A stretch of 64,000 nt of DNA, from contig NZ_NTFY01000071.1 of the NCBI RefSeq assembly GCF_002289565.1, forward strand, positions 1 through 64,000, read 5' to 3'. A model generated the notes under the pieces. It did not search any database. It saw nothing but the letters and a program-made list of their open reading frames with translations, and was not told the origin of the DNA. Positions within the stretch are counted from its first letter, which is position 1, and each line of letters opens with the position of its first letter. The DNA is from Rhodopirellula sp. SM50 (GTDB lineage Bacteria > Planctomycetota > Planctomycetia > Pirellulales > Pirellulaceae). Below are positions 1 through 8,136 of this stretch, piece by piece. The translations under genes were made by a program, and so were the position numbers.

Positions 1-108
1 AGCGAGCGGCGCGGCGTGCAATCCCGATCCCGACGCCCGCCACTGGCTCACGCCACGTGCTGACATGCGATATCCCAGCGGGAAGCGTTAGCGAGCGGCG
101 CGGCGTGC
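1..108. repeat. Short GC-rich repeats at window start
   Basis: A 19-base word (agcgagcggcgcggcgtgc) occurs identically at 1-19 and 90-108. Between them, at 41-62, is one degenerate copy of the 'cactggctgacgccgcgtgc' unit that forms a seven-copy tandem array at 60361-60535. This is dispersed intergenic repeat DNA; no gene is visible in 1-206. Confidence 0.6.
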
Positions 109-206
109 CATCCCCTCCCAAAACTCTCTTTCGCCCCCGCCATCGGATTTGTTACCTACGGACGAGTTGACGATCTATCGACTCGATAATCCAGGGAAAC
201 CAACCG

Positions 207-1331
207 ATGATGCGTCCCTCCCGACGTTCGTTTGCCGCGTTTTGCACCGCCGCCGTTGTCACGGGGCTGTCCGCCGCCCCAGCCCAAGCCGCCCCACCGA
301 GTTTGTTGCGGCTGTTCGGAAAATCAAAACCGATCGACGAAGCTGACTCGTTCGTGCTGACCGAAGAGGATGGCCCCTGGCTCTTGCTGGCGACGACCTT
401 TGTTGGCGAAGACGCCAAAGACCGAGCCCAACGAACCGCTGTCGAAATCCGCAGCGAGCTTCGATTGCCCGCGTTCATCTACAAAGAAGAATTCAATTTC
501 ACCGGCACCGCCGGCGAAGACAACGCGACCGGCCGACGAGCCCGCTATGCCAACCCCCACCAATACCAAGCCTATGCCGTGCTGGTCGGCGAATACGACT
601 CGGTCAACCACGAAAGCATCGACAGAGACCTCGAACGCCTCAAATCGGCGGACCTCGATGTGTTTCGCGATCCCGATGACGTCGCCGCCGAATACAACAC
701 CGAATCTCCCGCGTCGATGATCAAGGCGTTCGGCGAGCAATTGTTTAAATCGCGTAAAGGCCGCGGTCGCAATCCAATGGCCGCCGCCTTTGTCACCCGA
801 AATCCGCTGCTGCCCGAAGGCTTCTTCCAACAACCCGAAGTCGATTCATTCGTCAAGCAGCTCAACGAAGGCACCGACCACAACCTGCTGGAAGCCGATG
901 GCAAGTTCACCGTCGTGGTGCGAACCTTCAACGCCTGCGGAACGATTCTTGGTGCGAAAAACCAGGACAAATTCAAGCCGAGCGAAGAGCGGATGGCCAA
1001 ATTTGCCCGTCAGGCGGACAAGATGGTCAAAGAGCTTCGCAAGCAGGGCGAGGAAGCCTACCAGTACCACGACCGCGATCGCTCCGTCGTCACCATCGGC
1101 AGCTTTGAATCACTCGGTCGTGAATTGCCCGGCGGTGGATTTCAGTATGAGCCGGAAATTCGTCGGCTGATGCAACAATACAGCGCCCTCAACGCGACAC
1201 ACGCCAAACGCGTCCCCGGACGCCAAGGCGTCGCCGCGAATCATGTCGCCATGATCCCGTTTGACGTCCAGCCGACACCGATTGCGATTCCCAAGGCCAG
1301 CAAACGCAGCCTGTACAGCGCTCTCCGCTAG
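207..1331 (+). CDS. Exported protein of unknown function
   Basis: A 374-residue protein with a clear Sec signal peptide: an Arg-rich n-region (residues 3-8), a hydrophobic core, and a probable cleavage after AQA near residue 28. The mature part is mixed and charged, with no membrane segment. I recognise no domain. The region around residues 50-150 (LLATTFVGE, then alternating helix/strand-like sequence) vaguely resembles small periplasmic fold modules, but no motif supports a function. Two ATGs in tandem (207, 210) follow an AGGGAAA stretch, which supports the start. The gene stands alone, followed by a palindromic repeat. Confidence 0.8.
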   Translation: MMRPSRRSFAAFCTAAVVTGLSAAPAQAAPPSLLRLFGKSKPIDEADSFVLTEEDGPWLLLATTFVGEDAKDRAQRTAVEIRSELRLPAFIYKEEFNFTGTAGEDNATGRRARYANPHQYQAYAVLVGEYDSVNHESIDRDLERLKSADLDVFRDPDDVAAEYNTESPASMIKAFGEQLFKSRKGRGRNPMAAAFVTRNPLLPEGFFQQPEVDSFVKQLNEGTDHNLLEADGKFTVVVRTFNACGTILGAKNQDKFKPSEERMAKFARQADKMVKELRKQGEEAYQYHDRDRSVVTIGSFESLGRELPGGGFQYEPEIRRLMQQYSALNATHAKRVPGRQGVAANHVAMIPFDVQPTPIAIPKASKRSLYSALR

Positions 1332-1825
1332 GGGCGTTGGCTCTGAAGGTGTTGGCAACGCACGGAAGACAAGTGGGAGAGGCTTCCAGCCTGTCGACAC
1401 TGGAACGACAGGCTGGAAGCCTATCCCACACGCTCGCACAGCTCGCGCGGCGTCAATGTCGATGGCATTGACCAGCGACATCCTGCCCAGCGGGCGATTC
1501 ACCGACGCCAACGGCTCCCCCAGCATTCCGCCGCGGCCAACCGGTTCGCCCGCCGTCGATGCTCCTGCTCCGGCCCCGCAGCTCCAGTCGCAACAATTTT
1601 TCCGGTTATGCGGAATGCTTCAAGAATCCGGTGCGAAGATGCCGACATTGATACCAAGAGCGGTCTGCTTTGCCAGAAATCCGCCCCCGATCACATGGGG
1701 GCGTTGGCTTGACGACCGACTCCGGCATCCCTATGCTTCGGCCTTTAAGTTGAAAGCTTGCAAAGGGTTACATCATTCGCCCTCAAGCGTATTTTGGGTC
1801 GGCGGAGAGCCAGCAGGAGTCGGGA
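1332..1825. other. Intergenic region upstream of the HU-like gene
   Basis: About 490 bases without a convincing gene; open frames here lack signal, domain or ribosome site. It contains the palindromic repeat at 1373-1429. The rest presumably carries the promoter of the HU-like gene, but no clear -35/-10 pair could be assigned by eye. Confidence 0.5.
1373..1429. repeat. Palindromic repeat, 'ggctggaagcctatccca' family
   Basis: An imperfect inverted repeat: an arm reading gtgggagaggcttccagcct pairs with aggctggaagcctatcccac around a short loop. A second copy, with the same arms and slightly different loop, lies at 41438-41493. It is REP-like dispersed DNA in intergenic positions. Confidence 0.75.
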
Positions 1826-2224
1826 GTGACCAAGAAAGACATCGTCCGAACGATTTCTGACGAAGTAGGCCTAACGCAACAACAGACGAAGAAGATCGTC
1901 CAAAAAACCTTTGATTCGATTATCGAGACGCTTGTCCGCGAGGGTCGAATCGAGCTGAGGAATTTTGGCGTTTTCGAAGTCAAGCCGAGGGCTGCACGCC
2001 GTGCGCGCAACCCCCGGACAGGCGACGAGGTGATCGTACCGGAAAAGTACGTCGTTACCTTCAAGCCTGGGAAGTACATGGAGGTCAGGGTTCAGGACGC
2101 AGAACTCGACGTTCACCATGACGAGCTGTCAGGTGACGTTGACGAAGCGAACGCCGGTGCCCAGGTTTCCCCAACCGATACCACGCCGTCCAACAAGATT
2201 TCCGGTCGCTGGGACGAAGATTAA
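1826..2224 (+). CDS. HU/IHF-family DNA-binding protein with acidic C-terminal tail
   Basis: A 132-residue nucleoid-associated protein. Residues 1-92 match the HU/IHF fold: an N-terminal helical dimerisation part (KKDIVRTIS), then RNFGVFEVK and the DNA-binding arm [12 protein letters not shown], followed by VTFKPGK. Members of this family bend DNA as dimers and compact the nucleoid or act as architectural factors. The usual length is about 90 residues; here about 40 extra residues form an acidic, Asp/Glu-rich, low-complexity tail ending in GRWDED. The start is GTG at 1826, placed by an AGGAG site about 8 bases upstream. A small lipoprotein gene follows 55 bases later. The family call is firm; HU versus IHF subtype is not. 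Confidence 0.93.
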   Translation: MTKKDIVRTISDEVGLTQQQTKKIVQKTFDSIIETLVREGRIELRNFGVFEVKPRAARRARNPRTGDEVIVPEKYVVTFKPGKYMEVRVQDAELDVHHDELSGDVDEANAGAQVSPTDTTPSNKISGRWDED

Positions 2225-2278
2225 TCGATCGTCACAGGGGTCGTGGCCCAACTGAAAACGTTCACGGAGGAACGTCCT

Positions 2279-2497
2279 ATGCGTCGCTTGTTCCAACTCA
2301 CCATGCTGGCCGTCTGCGTCAGCAGCTCCGTCGGATGCTTTCTTCCGATCTATTCGCCGCGTCCTGAACGCCGCGTCCAGCAATTGCTCTACACCTCCGA
2401 AGACATGCGGTCGGTGATCGACGAGTGGGAACGTTTCTGGTTCCTTGATTCGCCCAGTCACCTGACGCCGATCCGGACTCACGGCGGCATCATGTAA
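2279..2497 (+). CDS. Small lipoprotein
   Basis: A 72-residue protein starting at ATG 2279, directly after a strong GGAGG site (about 2265). It has a short basic n-region (MRR), a hydrophobic stretch and a lipobox ending in SSVGC at residue 20, so it is probably a lipidated outer or inner membrane protein. The mature 53 residues are rich in Arg and aromatics (WERFWFLD) and match no family I know. An upstream in-frame start at 2243 exists but would put a non-signal extension before the lipobox. It may be cotranscribed with the HU-like gene. Confidence 0.75.
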   Translation: MRRLFQLTMLAVCVSSSVGCFLPIYSPRPERRVQQLLYTSEDMRSVIDEWERFWFLDSPSHLTPIRTHGGIM

Positions 2498-2521
2498 GCT
2501 GCGGGCAAGCCCCCGCTGGGC

Positions 2522-2611
2522 AACGCTGTGAAGCATCTTTAGCGGCAGGGCGCGAGCCCTCCGGTGTTCGGGTAACGATGAGGAACCGGAGGCCTTGCGT
2601 CCTGCCGCTAA
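2522..2611. repeat. Long-stem palindromic repeat (copy 1)
   Basis: The arm agcggcagggcgcgagccct, continuing into ccggt, pairs with a downstream arm running from accggagg to cctgccgct. The same element, with the same leading word aacgctgtgaagcat (ctacgctgtgaagcat in the other), recurs at 32342-32433. It sits between a lipoprotein gene and the end of flgE, a REP-like position. Confidence 0.75.
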
Positions 2612-2638
2612 CACCTCGTCAAATGCACCCCTTGCAAC

Positions 2639-2673
2639 GAAAAACGCCAAGAGGCTCAATGCCCCTTGGCGTC
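2639..2673 (-). terminator. Rho-independent terminator after flgE
   Basis: Read on the minus strand, GACGCCAAG and CTTGGCGT form a stem around a 12-base loop, followed by a run of T (GTTTTTC). It lies about 50 bases past the flgE stop codon and probably ends the fliK-flgD-flgE transcript. Confidence 0.8.
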
Positions 2674-2722
2674 ATCGACGTAGCAATGGTTTTAAACCGA
2701 CGCGTGCCTGAACACGTTCAGA

Positions 2723-4366
2723 TTATCGGATGATGTTGGTCAGCTCTTCCAGCATTTCATCCGACACGGTAATCGTCCTTGCGTTGGCCGAGAAACCACG
2801 TTGGGCGACGATCAATTGGGTGAACTCTTGGGCGATATCCACATTGGAACGCTCAAGCTGACCTCCCATGATCTGCCCTCGGTTCCCGGACATCCCGCTT
2901 CCCAGCGAAGCTTCTCCGCTGCTCATCGACTGCTTGAAATAGTTGCTGCCCACGGCGTCGAGTGCGTTGGGGTTGCTGAACGTGGCGATCGCGAGTTGGG
3001 CAAGCGGAATCGCCCGTCCGTTGGAAGCCAAGCCCGTCAGCTCACCGGTTGTCGAGACCGCGACGGAAGTCAGCGATCCCGGTGGGATTCCGTCCTGCAT
3101 TTGAGTGATCGAAAAATCCGTCGCAAGATGGCTCAGGCCTGAGAAATCCAACGCGATTTCTTGCGGTGCGGTGATTCCGTTGAACTGGATTTCGATGTTC
3201 GCGTCCCCCACTCCGGTCAATCCAGCCAACCCGTAGCTGCCGTCTTCGTTAAACGTCAGATTCAGTACCGAGTCATCGATCAACACCCCCGACTCGGCAC
3301 GAATGTCGGCGGTGACCGACCAAGTATTCGCGGACTGTTTCAAAAAATCAAAATTGATCCGGTGGCTTTCGCCTCGCACGTCAAACACCTCCATCGACAA
3401 CTCGAACGTGTCCCCGTTGCTGCCCTGGGTGCTGAGAAACATCGAGTTGGCCGAGAAGCTCGATCCACCCACGTTGCCGGATGCATCGCGAAGCAACAGG
3501 CTGAGATATCCTTCGCCGGTCGTGTCCGAAGTGACTGAGAGCGTACCGTCGGCGGCCAGAGCAGCCGTTGCGCCGGTCAACGCACCGTTGAGCGAATCGA
3601 CCAGATCTTGAAGTGTTGCTGTTTCCGCGTTCAAGTTCGTAGAAAAGGGCGTCCCATCGGGATTCGTTCCGGAAATCTCGATCACGTCGCCGGCGACATA
3701 GTCCGTGGTGTTGATGGTCAAATCATTCAGCAACGTGGTTCCATCGGCCACACCGGAAGACGTGGAGAATCCGGTGAAGGACTGCAGCACTTCGGCGACC
3801 GGCGGCGAAGAACTCGACGGCAGGTTGCCGGTGAAATTCACCATGCTGCTCGCTTCGCCGGCGATCGGCGCCCCGATCGGGACGTTGATGTAGCTTTCGC
3901 CGATGTCTTGAAACGCGACACCGCCGTCCGTTCCTTCGCCGACGTCCCCCATACGCTGCACCAAAAATCCGGTCGCCGGGTCGACCAGGCGACTGTTCGA
4001 ATCCAGCGAGAAGGCTCCCGCACGCGAATAAACGTTGTCGTTTGCTTGACCGCCCAACGTAAAGAAACCTTCGCCCTGGATCGCAAAGTCAAAGATTTGG
4101 GAGGTCGATTCCAACGTCCCCTGAGTAAAGCTTCGCGTGATCTGCGCGGTCTGGACCCCCGTTCCGATCGCTTGCGGATTGATGCCCCCGCTGTCTTCGG
4201 TGGCCGCCGACGCGCCCCGAGCGACGTTGTACATCAAGTCGCTGAACACGGCCGATTGGGATTTGAATCCCACCGTGTTCATGTTGGCCAGGTTGTTGGC
4301 GACGACATCAAGCTTTTGTTGATGAGTGCGAAGTCCGGTGATGCCGGTCATCAAAGATCTAGACAT
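2723..4366 (-). CDS. flgE: Flagellar hook protein FlgE
   Basis: A 547-residue hook subunit, which polymerises into the flexible hook between basal body and filament. The N-terminal rod/hook motif is visible at residues 1-36 (MTGITGLRTHQQKLD, then ANNLANMNTVGFKS). The C-terminal helix domain has QLERSNVDIAQEFTQL and ends in EELTNIIR. Between them is a long FlaE-type variable region rich in Ser, Thr, Gly and Asp. The length is normal to long for the family. It is the last gene of the fliK-flgD-flgE run, 111 bases after flgD. That gap contains a perfect palindrome (4438-4456, gggaggtc/gacctccc) and a pyrimidine run, and may attenuate or process the transcript. A terminator follows the gene. Confidence 0.96.
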   Translation of the reverse strand: MSRSLMTGITGLRTHQQKLDVVANNLANMNTVGFKSQSAVFSDLMYNVARGASAATEDSGGINPQAIGTGVQTAQITRSFTQGTLESTSQIFDFAIQGEGFFTLGGQANDNVYSRAGAFSLDSNSRLVDPATGFLVQRMGDVGEGTDGGVAFQDIGESYINVPIGAPIAGEASSMVNFTGNLPSSSSPPVAEVLQSFTGFSTSSGVADGTTLLNDLTINTTDYVAGDVIEISGTNPDGTPFSTNLNAETATLQDLVDSLNGALTGATAALAADGTLSVTSDTTGEGYLSLLLRDASGNVGGSSFSANSMFLSTQGSNGDTFELSMEVFDVRGESHRINFDFLKQSANTWSVTADIRAESGVLIDDSVLNLTFNEDGSYGLAGLTGVGDANIEIQFNGITAPQEIALDFSGLSHLATDFSITQMQDGIPPGSLTSVAVSTTGELTGLASNGRAIPLAQLAIATFSNPNALDAVGSNYFKQSMSSGEASLGSGMSGNRGQIMGGQLERSNVDIAQEFTQLIVAQRGFSANARTITVSDEMLEELTNIIR

Positions 4367-4477
4367 AGGTTGCCCCTAAAGATGGTAGATGTTTGGTTGG
4401 AAATGGAATGAAGAAGAAAAAAAGGGAGAGAGTTTGGCGGGAGGTCCGACCTCCCGATTGCGTTGCCGTTCCGCTGG

Positions 4478-4843
4478 TTACGCGGCCTCGGCCACGCGTG
4501 CGATTTGATCCAAGGAAACGGTTTGACCATCGACGAGCACCTGAATGGAGTCATCGATATTAAAGACGTCGGTCGCGATGCCGGATTTGATCGAACCCGA
4601 TGCTTCATCGAGGTAGTCGACGGACTTGCCGATCAGGTTGACACCCTGCGTCAATTCCTGCAGCTGCATGTATTGATTGAATGATGCATTGAGGTTTTCG
4701 ATCCCTTCCAAGATGGAAAACTGCGTCAAGTCATTGATCAAACCCTCCTGGTCAACGGGATCCACCGGATCCTGGTGCTGAAGCTGAACGGTCAATAACT
4801 GAAAGTAGTCGATTGAAGCGGATTGCGAGGTGATTCCTTCCAT
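4478..4843 (-). CDS. flgD: Flagellar hook assembly (hook-cap) protein FlgD, short form
   Basis: A 121-residue scaffold protein that caps the growing hook and promotes FlgE polymerisation. The FlgD N-terminal signature is clear: YFQLLTVQLQHQDPVDPVD followed by LTQFSILEGIENLN (residues about 12-50). The protein stops soon after this domain with a short predicted beta-rich tail, so the FLN-like/Tudor-like C-terminal domains found in many FlgD proteins (often 140-230 residues) are missing. The start at 4843 is chosen because AGGAGAG precedes it and it lies 10 bases after the fliK stop; the longer open frame overlaps fliK and lacks conserved sequence. It is translationally close to fliK and upstream of flgE. 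Confidence 0.92.
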   Translation of the reverse strand: MEGITSQSASIDYFQLLTVQLQHQDPVDPVDQEGLINDLTQFSILEGIENLNASFNQYMQLQELTQGVNLIGKSVDYLDEASGSIKSGIATDVFNIDDSIQVLVDGQTVSLDQIARVAEAA

Positions 4844-4853
4844 CTGTCTCTCC

Positions 4854-6893
4854 TTATGCCACGATGTTGACGCCGCCGCCGGAAACCGATGCTCGGCTCC
4901 CCTGCGTCTGCGTTGTTTCTGGTTTTGATTGGTAGCGAACTTCGGCGGGCGGTTGACGGCCATCCGATTCTGTCGACGATTGATCGTCATATGAAATGTT
5001 GACATCGGATGTTTCGAATCCGAGGTCGGCGAGGGCCTCCATCAACTGGTCGCGGTGACTGGTCAATAATTCGCTGGTGACGAATTCGGTTGCGATGATC
5101 TGTGTTTCGATCGCTTGATCGGACTGCGTGACCTGAATCTTCAATGTTCCCAGTTCGGCCGGATGAATTTCGACACGCACGGTCTGGCCTTCAAGCTGCA
5201 GACTCGATCGCATCGCATCGTTGATCACTTCAGCCGTCTTCTTGACGGCTTCCGGTGATGCCGGTGACTGCGAAATGAATTCTTCCAACGAAAGCGTCTC
5301 CAGAATCTCCTGGTCGACACTCATTTCGGCCGCCGCATCGAACGGAGAATCGATCGGCACGACCGAGGCCTGTTCGTTCATTTCCGGGATCACATCGATC
5401 GGTTCGCCCGAAGCCATCGCGTCAAACGAATCACCGCGAGAAGACGGTTGCCCACCGAGTTCGGTTTGGTTTTCTGTATCAATCGACGCGGACTCGAGCA
5501 CTTCTGAATCGACAAACAGCTCGCCAGCATCTTGCATGTCCAGCGACTCCGAGTCTTCGGTCGACTCTTTCGCCATCGGCTGGATCGCTCCCAGGGCGGA
5601 CGCTTTTTCAGGGACAGTCTCACCGGCCGAGTCGGACGCCAACCCCGATGCGATTTGTGCTTGAGCGTTTTGCCCGGCAAGCTCTTCAGTGACCGCGTGG
5701 TCGGCGGCCGCGTCAACATCGTTTGCCCGGTCTCGTTCATTCGATGTGACTTCGCTGTCGAAACGATCTGCCACACGTGAATTTGATTCAGCGGGTTCAG
5801 CTGACTCGACGGTTTGCGACGGCGTCGCGACTCCAGAGACCGACCCGCTGGGTTCGGTGAGTCCCTCGACTCCATCAACCGAATCAGCTCCGACAACGGC
5901 TTGCTCTTGCAGACCCTCGGCAATCCCGGAGATCGCCGCAGCATCATCAGCGATCCTTGCTGATTCCCAACGGTCATCGTGGGGCTCGCCGTTTCCTGCC
6001 TCCGCCGCTGCATCACCACCCCGATCCACCTGTGACGGCACAGCCCCGGCTTGCGAGTTCGCATGATTGTACGTCGACGACGCGAAATCATCGGGCAGGG
6101 GAGCTTGCTCGGCACGTTCGCGTTGGTTTGCGTTGCCGCGGTCGTCCAGCGGTGTTCTCGATTCCGCCGCTTGAGTCTCCGCAGCTTGAACGTTCACGTT
6201 GCTGACCGAGTCGGAAACCGCTACGTCGCTGGAAGCGTCCAAGGAGAGGTCGGCATCGGATGCATCGGCATCGGATGCATCGGCATCGGATGCATCGGCA
6301 TCGTTCACCGGTTCTGCACCGTCGATCAGCAGCCCATCGGCGCCAAGTTCGGCATCTCCCTCGGCCCCAGCTGCCATCATGTCAACGTCCATTGCGGCGT
6401 CGGCATCTGCTGCGGCGTCGGCATCTGCTGCGGCGACGGCATCAATGTCGCCCTGACTCGCGTCGTCACGAAGGACCGACACCAAACCATCGGCCGGCCC
6501 GAATTGCTGCGACAGCAACGGATCGACTGGCATTGCCATCGCATCGCCTTGCGAGCGGACGTCGCTTGCGTCGCCCGCAGCATCTTGCGGCATCGCATCG
6601 ACCACCAAGCTTGCCGCTGCCCAATCGGTGTCCTGCCGCTCAGAAGTTTCCCCATCGCTGCCAGTTGCCGGAGCGACGACAAATTCAGTGGTGGACGCCG
6701 CGGCATTGGCCGTCGCAACCGCTGACGCATCAGCCTGGGCGTCCGGATCATCGTTCGCCAGCAGCTTCTTCACGACTGACTCGAACGACTCCGCCGCACC
6801 GGCTGCATCTGCCGACTTGCCCTTCGATTGAGAAGACGACAGCTTACCGGAGCAAGACGTCGTGCAAGGGAAATCGAAAAAGAGGTTTGCCAT
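4854..6893 (-). CDS. fliK: Flagellar hook-length control protein FliK
   Basis: A 679-residue protein, secreted as a molecular ruler that stops hook growth and switches export to filament substrates. The C-terminal Flg_hook domain (about residues 565-640) is recognisable by VRVEIHPAELGTLKIQV and a helix with LMEALADLGFE. The first 550 residues are acidic, Ala/Asp/Ser-rich and low in complexity, as usual for FliK rulers, and long for the family (often 350-450). Two in-frame minisatellites sit in this part (6251-6303 and 6394-6443). The start at 6893 follows a GAGG site; an upstream in-frame start at 6959 would overlap the sigma-54 promoter and is rejected. It is first in the fliK-flgD-flgE operon. 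Confidence 0.92.
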   Translation of the reverse strand: MANLFFDFPCTTSCSGKLSSSQSKGKSADAAGAAESFESVVKKLLANDDPDAQADASAVATANAAASTTEFVVAPATGSDGETSERQDTDWAAASLVVDAMPQDAAGDASDVRSQGDAMAMPVDPLLSQQFGPADGLVSVLRDDASQGDIDAVAAADADAAADADAAMDVDMMAAGAEGDAELGADGLLIDGAEPVNDADASDADASDADASDADLSLDASSDVAVSDSVSNVNVQAAETQAAESRTPLDDRGNANQRERAEQAPLPDDFASSTYNHANSQAGAVPSQVDRGGDAAAEAGNGEPHDDRWESARIADDAAAISGIAEGLQEQAVVGADSVDGVEGLTEPSGSVSGVATPSQTVESAEPAESNSRVADRFDSEVTSNERDRANDVDAAADHAVTEELAGQNAQAQIASGLASDSAGETVPEKASALGAIQPMAKESTEDSESLDMQDAGELFVDSEVLESASIDTENQTELGGQPSSRGDSFDAMASGEPIDVIPEMNEQASVVPIDSPFDAAAEMSVDQEILETLSLEEFISQSPASPEAVKKTAEVINDAMRSSLQLEGQTVRVEIHPAELGTLKIQVTQSDQAIETQIIATEFVTSELLTSHRDQLMEALADLGFETSDVNISYDDQSSTESDGRQPPAEVRYQSKPETTQTQGSRASVSGGGVNIVA
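6251..6303. repeat. 15-bp in-frame minisatellite inside fliK
   Basis: The unit cggcatcggatgcat is repeated three times perfectly, plus a partial fourth. On the coding strand it gives repeated Asp-Ala-Ser-Asp-Ala pentads. Gain or loss of a unit keeps the frame. Confidence 0.85.
6394..6443. repeat. 18-bp in-frame minisatellite inside fliK
   Basis: The unit gcggcgtcggcatctgct occurs twice perfectly, with a third diverged copy. It encodes Ala/Asp hexads and, like the 15-bp array 90 bases away, is a multiple of three. Confidence 0.8.
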
Positions 6894-6943
6894 TTTTTCC
6901 TCGAAGTGAGTTTCAGTCCGCAGACACGTCAGCGGAACACTTG

Positions 6944-6958
6944 GCAAACGCTGTGCCA
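6944..6958 (-). promoter_or_regulatory. Sigma-54 (-24/-12) promoter for fliK-flgD-flgE
   Basis: Read on the minus strand, TGGCAC-N5-TTGC matches the sigma-54 consensus exactly, with the GG and GC elements at the required spacing. It ends about 50 bases before the fliK start, predicting an RNA start near 6932. Upstream, on the plus strand, GTCATTT occurs twice 24 bases apart (6997, 7021) in an AT-richer stretch, a possible activator site. A sigma-54 activator gene lies just beyond. Confidence 0.82.
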
Positions 6959-7087
6959 AACTCGTCAGAGGCTCAAAATAGCTTGTTTATCGACGGGTCA
7001 TTTACGCAGAATGATCAACCGTCATTTCTGAAATTTGCTCAAGTCATCGGCGCGGAAAATCCTGCATCGCCAGAGGCAATTGTTTCC

Positions 7088-8101
7088 TCAGGCCGCCTTG
7101 CGACCCTCGTCCGGACTCTCCCGGTATCGCTTGATCTTATTGGTCAGCGTCCGCGGCGAGACTCCCAATTTTTCCGCAACCAAACGCCGATTGCCGAAGC
7201 GATCAATCGCGGCGGTAATGATCTGTCGTTCGACCTCTTCCAAATGCGTGTGCAGCCAACGCTCCGGTAGCGGTTCCTGTTGATCTTCGCCGTCCGATGG
7301 ACCGTCCGCGACGCCGGCTTGAACGTTGCGGCCGCTCCGCCGGTCCACCGAGTCGGTGGTCTCGGGCAGCCCCAGGTGCTCGACGCTGATTCTTGGACCG
7401 TCCGACAAGACGCAAGCCCGGTGAATCACATTGCGTAGCTCGCGGACATTGCCCGGCCAATCATGACGGGCCAGCGCTTTCATCGCAGGCGCATCCAAAC
7501 CTTCGATTTCGACTTCGCCCTCGTGTTTAAATTGCCCGATGAAGTGCATCGCCAACGGCGGAATGTCACCGACTCTCTCACGCAGTGGCGGAATCACGAT
7601 TTCAATCACGTTGATTCGATGGAACAGATCCAACCGAAAATTGCCGTCGTCGATCTCGCGCTGAAGGTCTCGGTTGGATGCCGCGACGATGCGCACATCG
7701 TGGTCAATCGGCGTGCTATTGCCGACGCGTTCGAATCGCTTCGATTCCAAAACACGCAGCAATTTGGCCTGAGACGCGATCGGTATCTCGCTGACTTCAT
7801 CGAGCATCAGCGTGCCGTCGTTGGCCAATTCGAACCGTCCTTGCCGCGCAGCGACGGCGCCGGAGAAAGCGCCCTTCTCGTGTCCAAAGAGTTCGCTTTC
7901 GAGCAGATTCTCTGGAAGCGCGGCGCAGTTGACCGTCACCATGGCCTTGGACGACCTGGGACTGGATTGATGGATCAGTTCGGCAAACAGCTCCTTGCCG
8001 GTACCGCTTTCACCGGTCAGCAACACCGGGGCACTCGAGCGCCCCGCTCGCTGAGCAAATTTGATCAGCTGTTTGATTTTTGGTGATTGAGTGATAATCA
8101 T
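7088..8101 (-). CDS. Sigma-54-dependent transcriptional activator (no receiver domain), probably flagellar
   Basis: A 337-residue AAA+ enhancer-binding protein that remodels RNA polymerase-sigma-54. Visible motifs: Walker A GESGTGKE (residues 30-37), the sigma-54 loop GAFSGA (77-82, Thr of the usual GAFTGA replaced by Ser), Walker B LMLDE (98-102), and a sensor region with LPPLRERVGDIP-type sequence. A Fis-type helix-turn-helix closes the protein (FGNRRLVAEKLGVSPRTLTNKIK). The AAA+ domain begins almost at residue 1, so there is no N-terminal receiver or sensor domain. This resembles FlrA/FleQ/FlrC-type regulators stripped of input. It is transcribed toward the sigma-54 promoter of fliK, which suggests that promoter as a target. 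Input control is unknown. Confidence 0.93.
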   Translation of the reverse strand: MIITQSPKIKQLIKFAQRAGRSSAPVLLTGESGTGKELFAELIHQSSPRSSKAMVTVNCAALPENLLESELFGHEKGAFSGAVAARQGRFELANDGTLMLDEVSEIPIASQAKLLRVLESKRFERVGNSTPIDHDVRIVAASNRDLQREIDDGNFRLDLFHRINVIEIVIPPLRERVGDIPPLAMHFIGQFKHEGEVEIEGLDAPAMKALARHDWPGNVRELRNVIHRACVLSDGPRISVEHLGLPETTDSVDRRSGRNVQAGVADGPSDGEDQQEPLPERWLHTHLEEVERQIITAAIDRFGNRRLVAEKLGVSPRTLTNKIKRYRESPDEGRKAA

Positions 8102-8136
8102 CCTAAGACGCCCGGATGCGAATCCCGAAGGTCGCG

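Noticed and set aside
1261-1860. 199-codon plus-strand open frame overlapping the end of the first gene and the HU-like start
   Set aside because: It overlaps two supported genes, passes through a palindromic repeat, and has no signal, domain or ribosome site.
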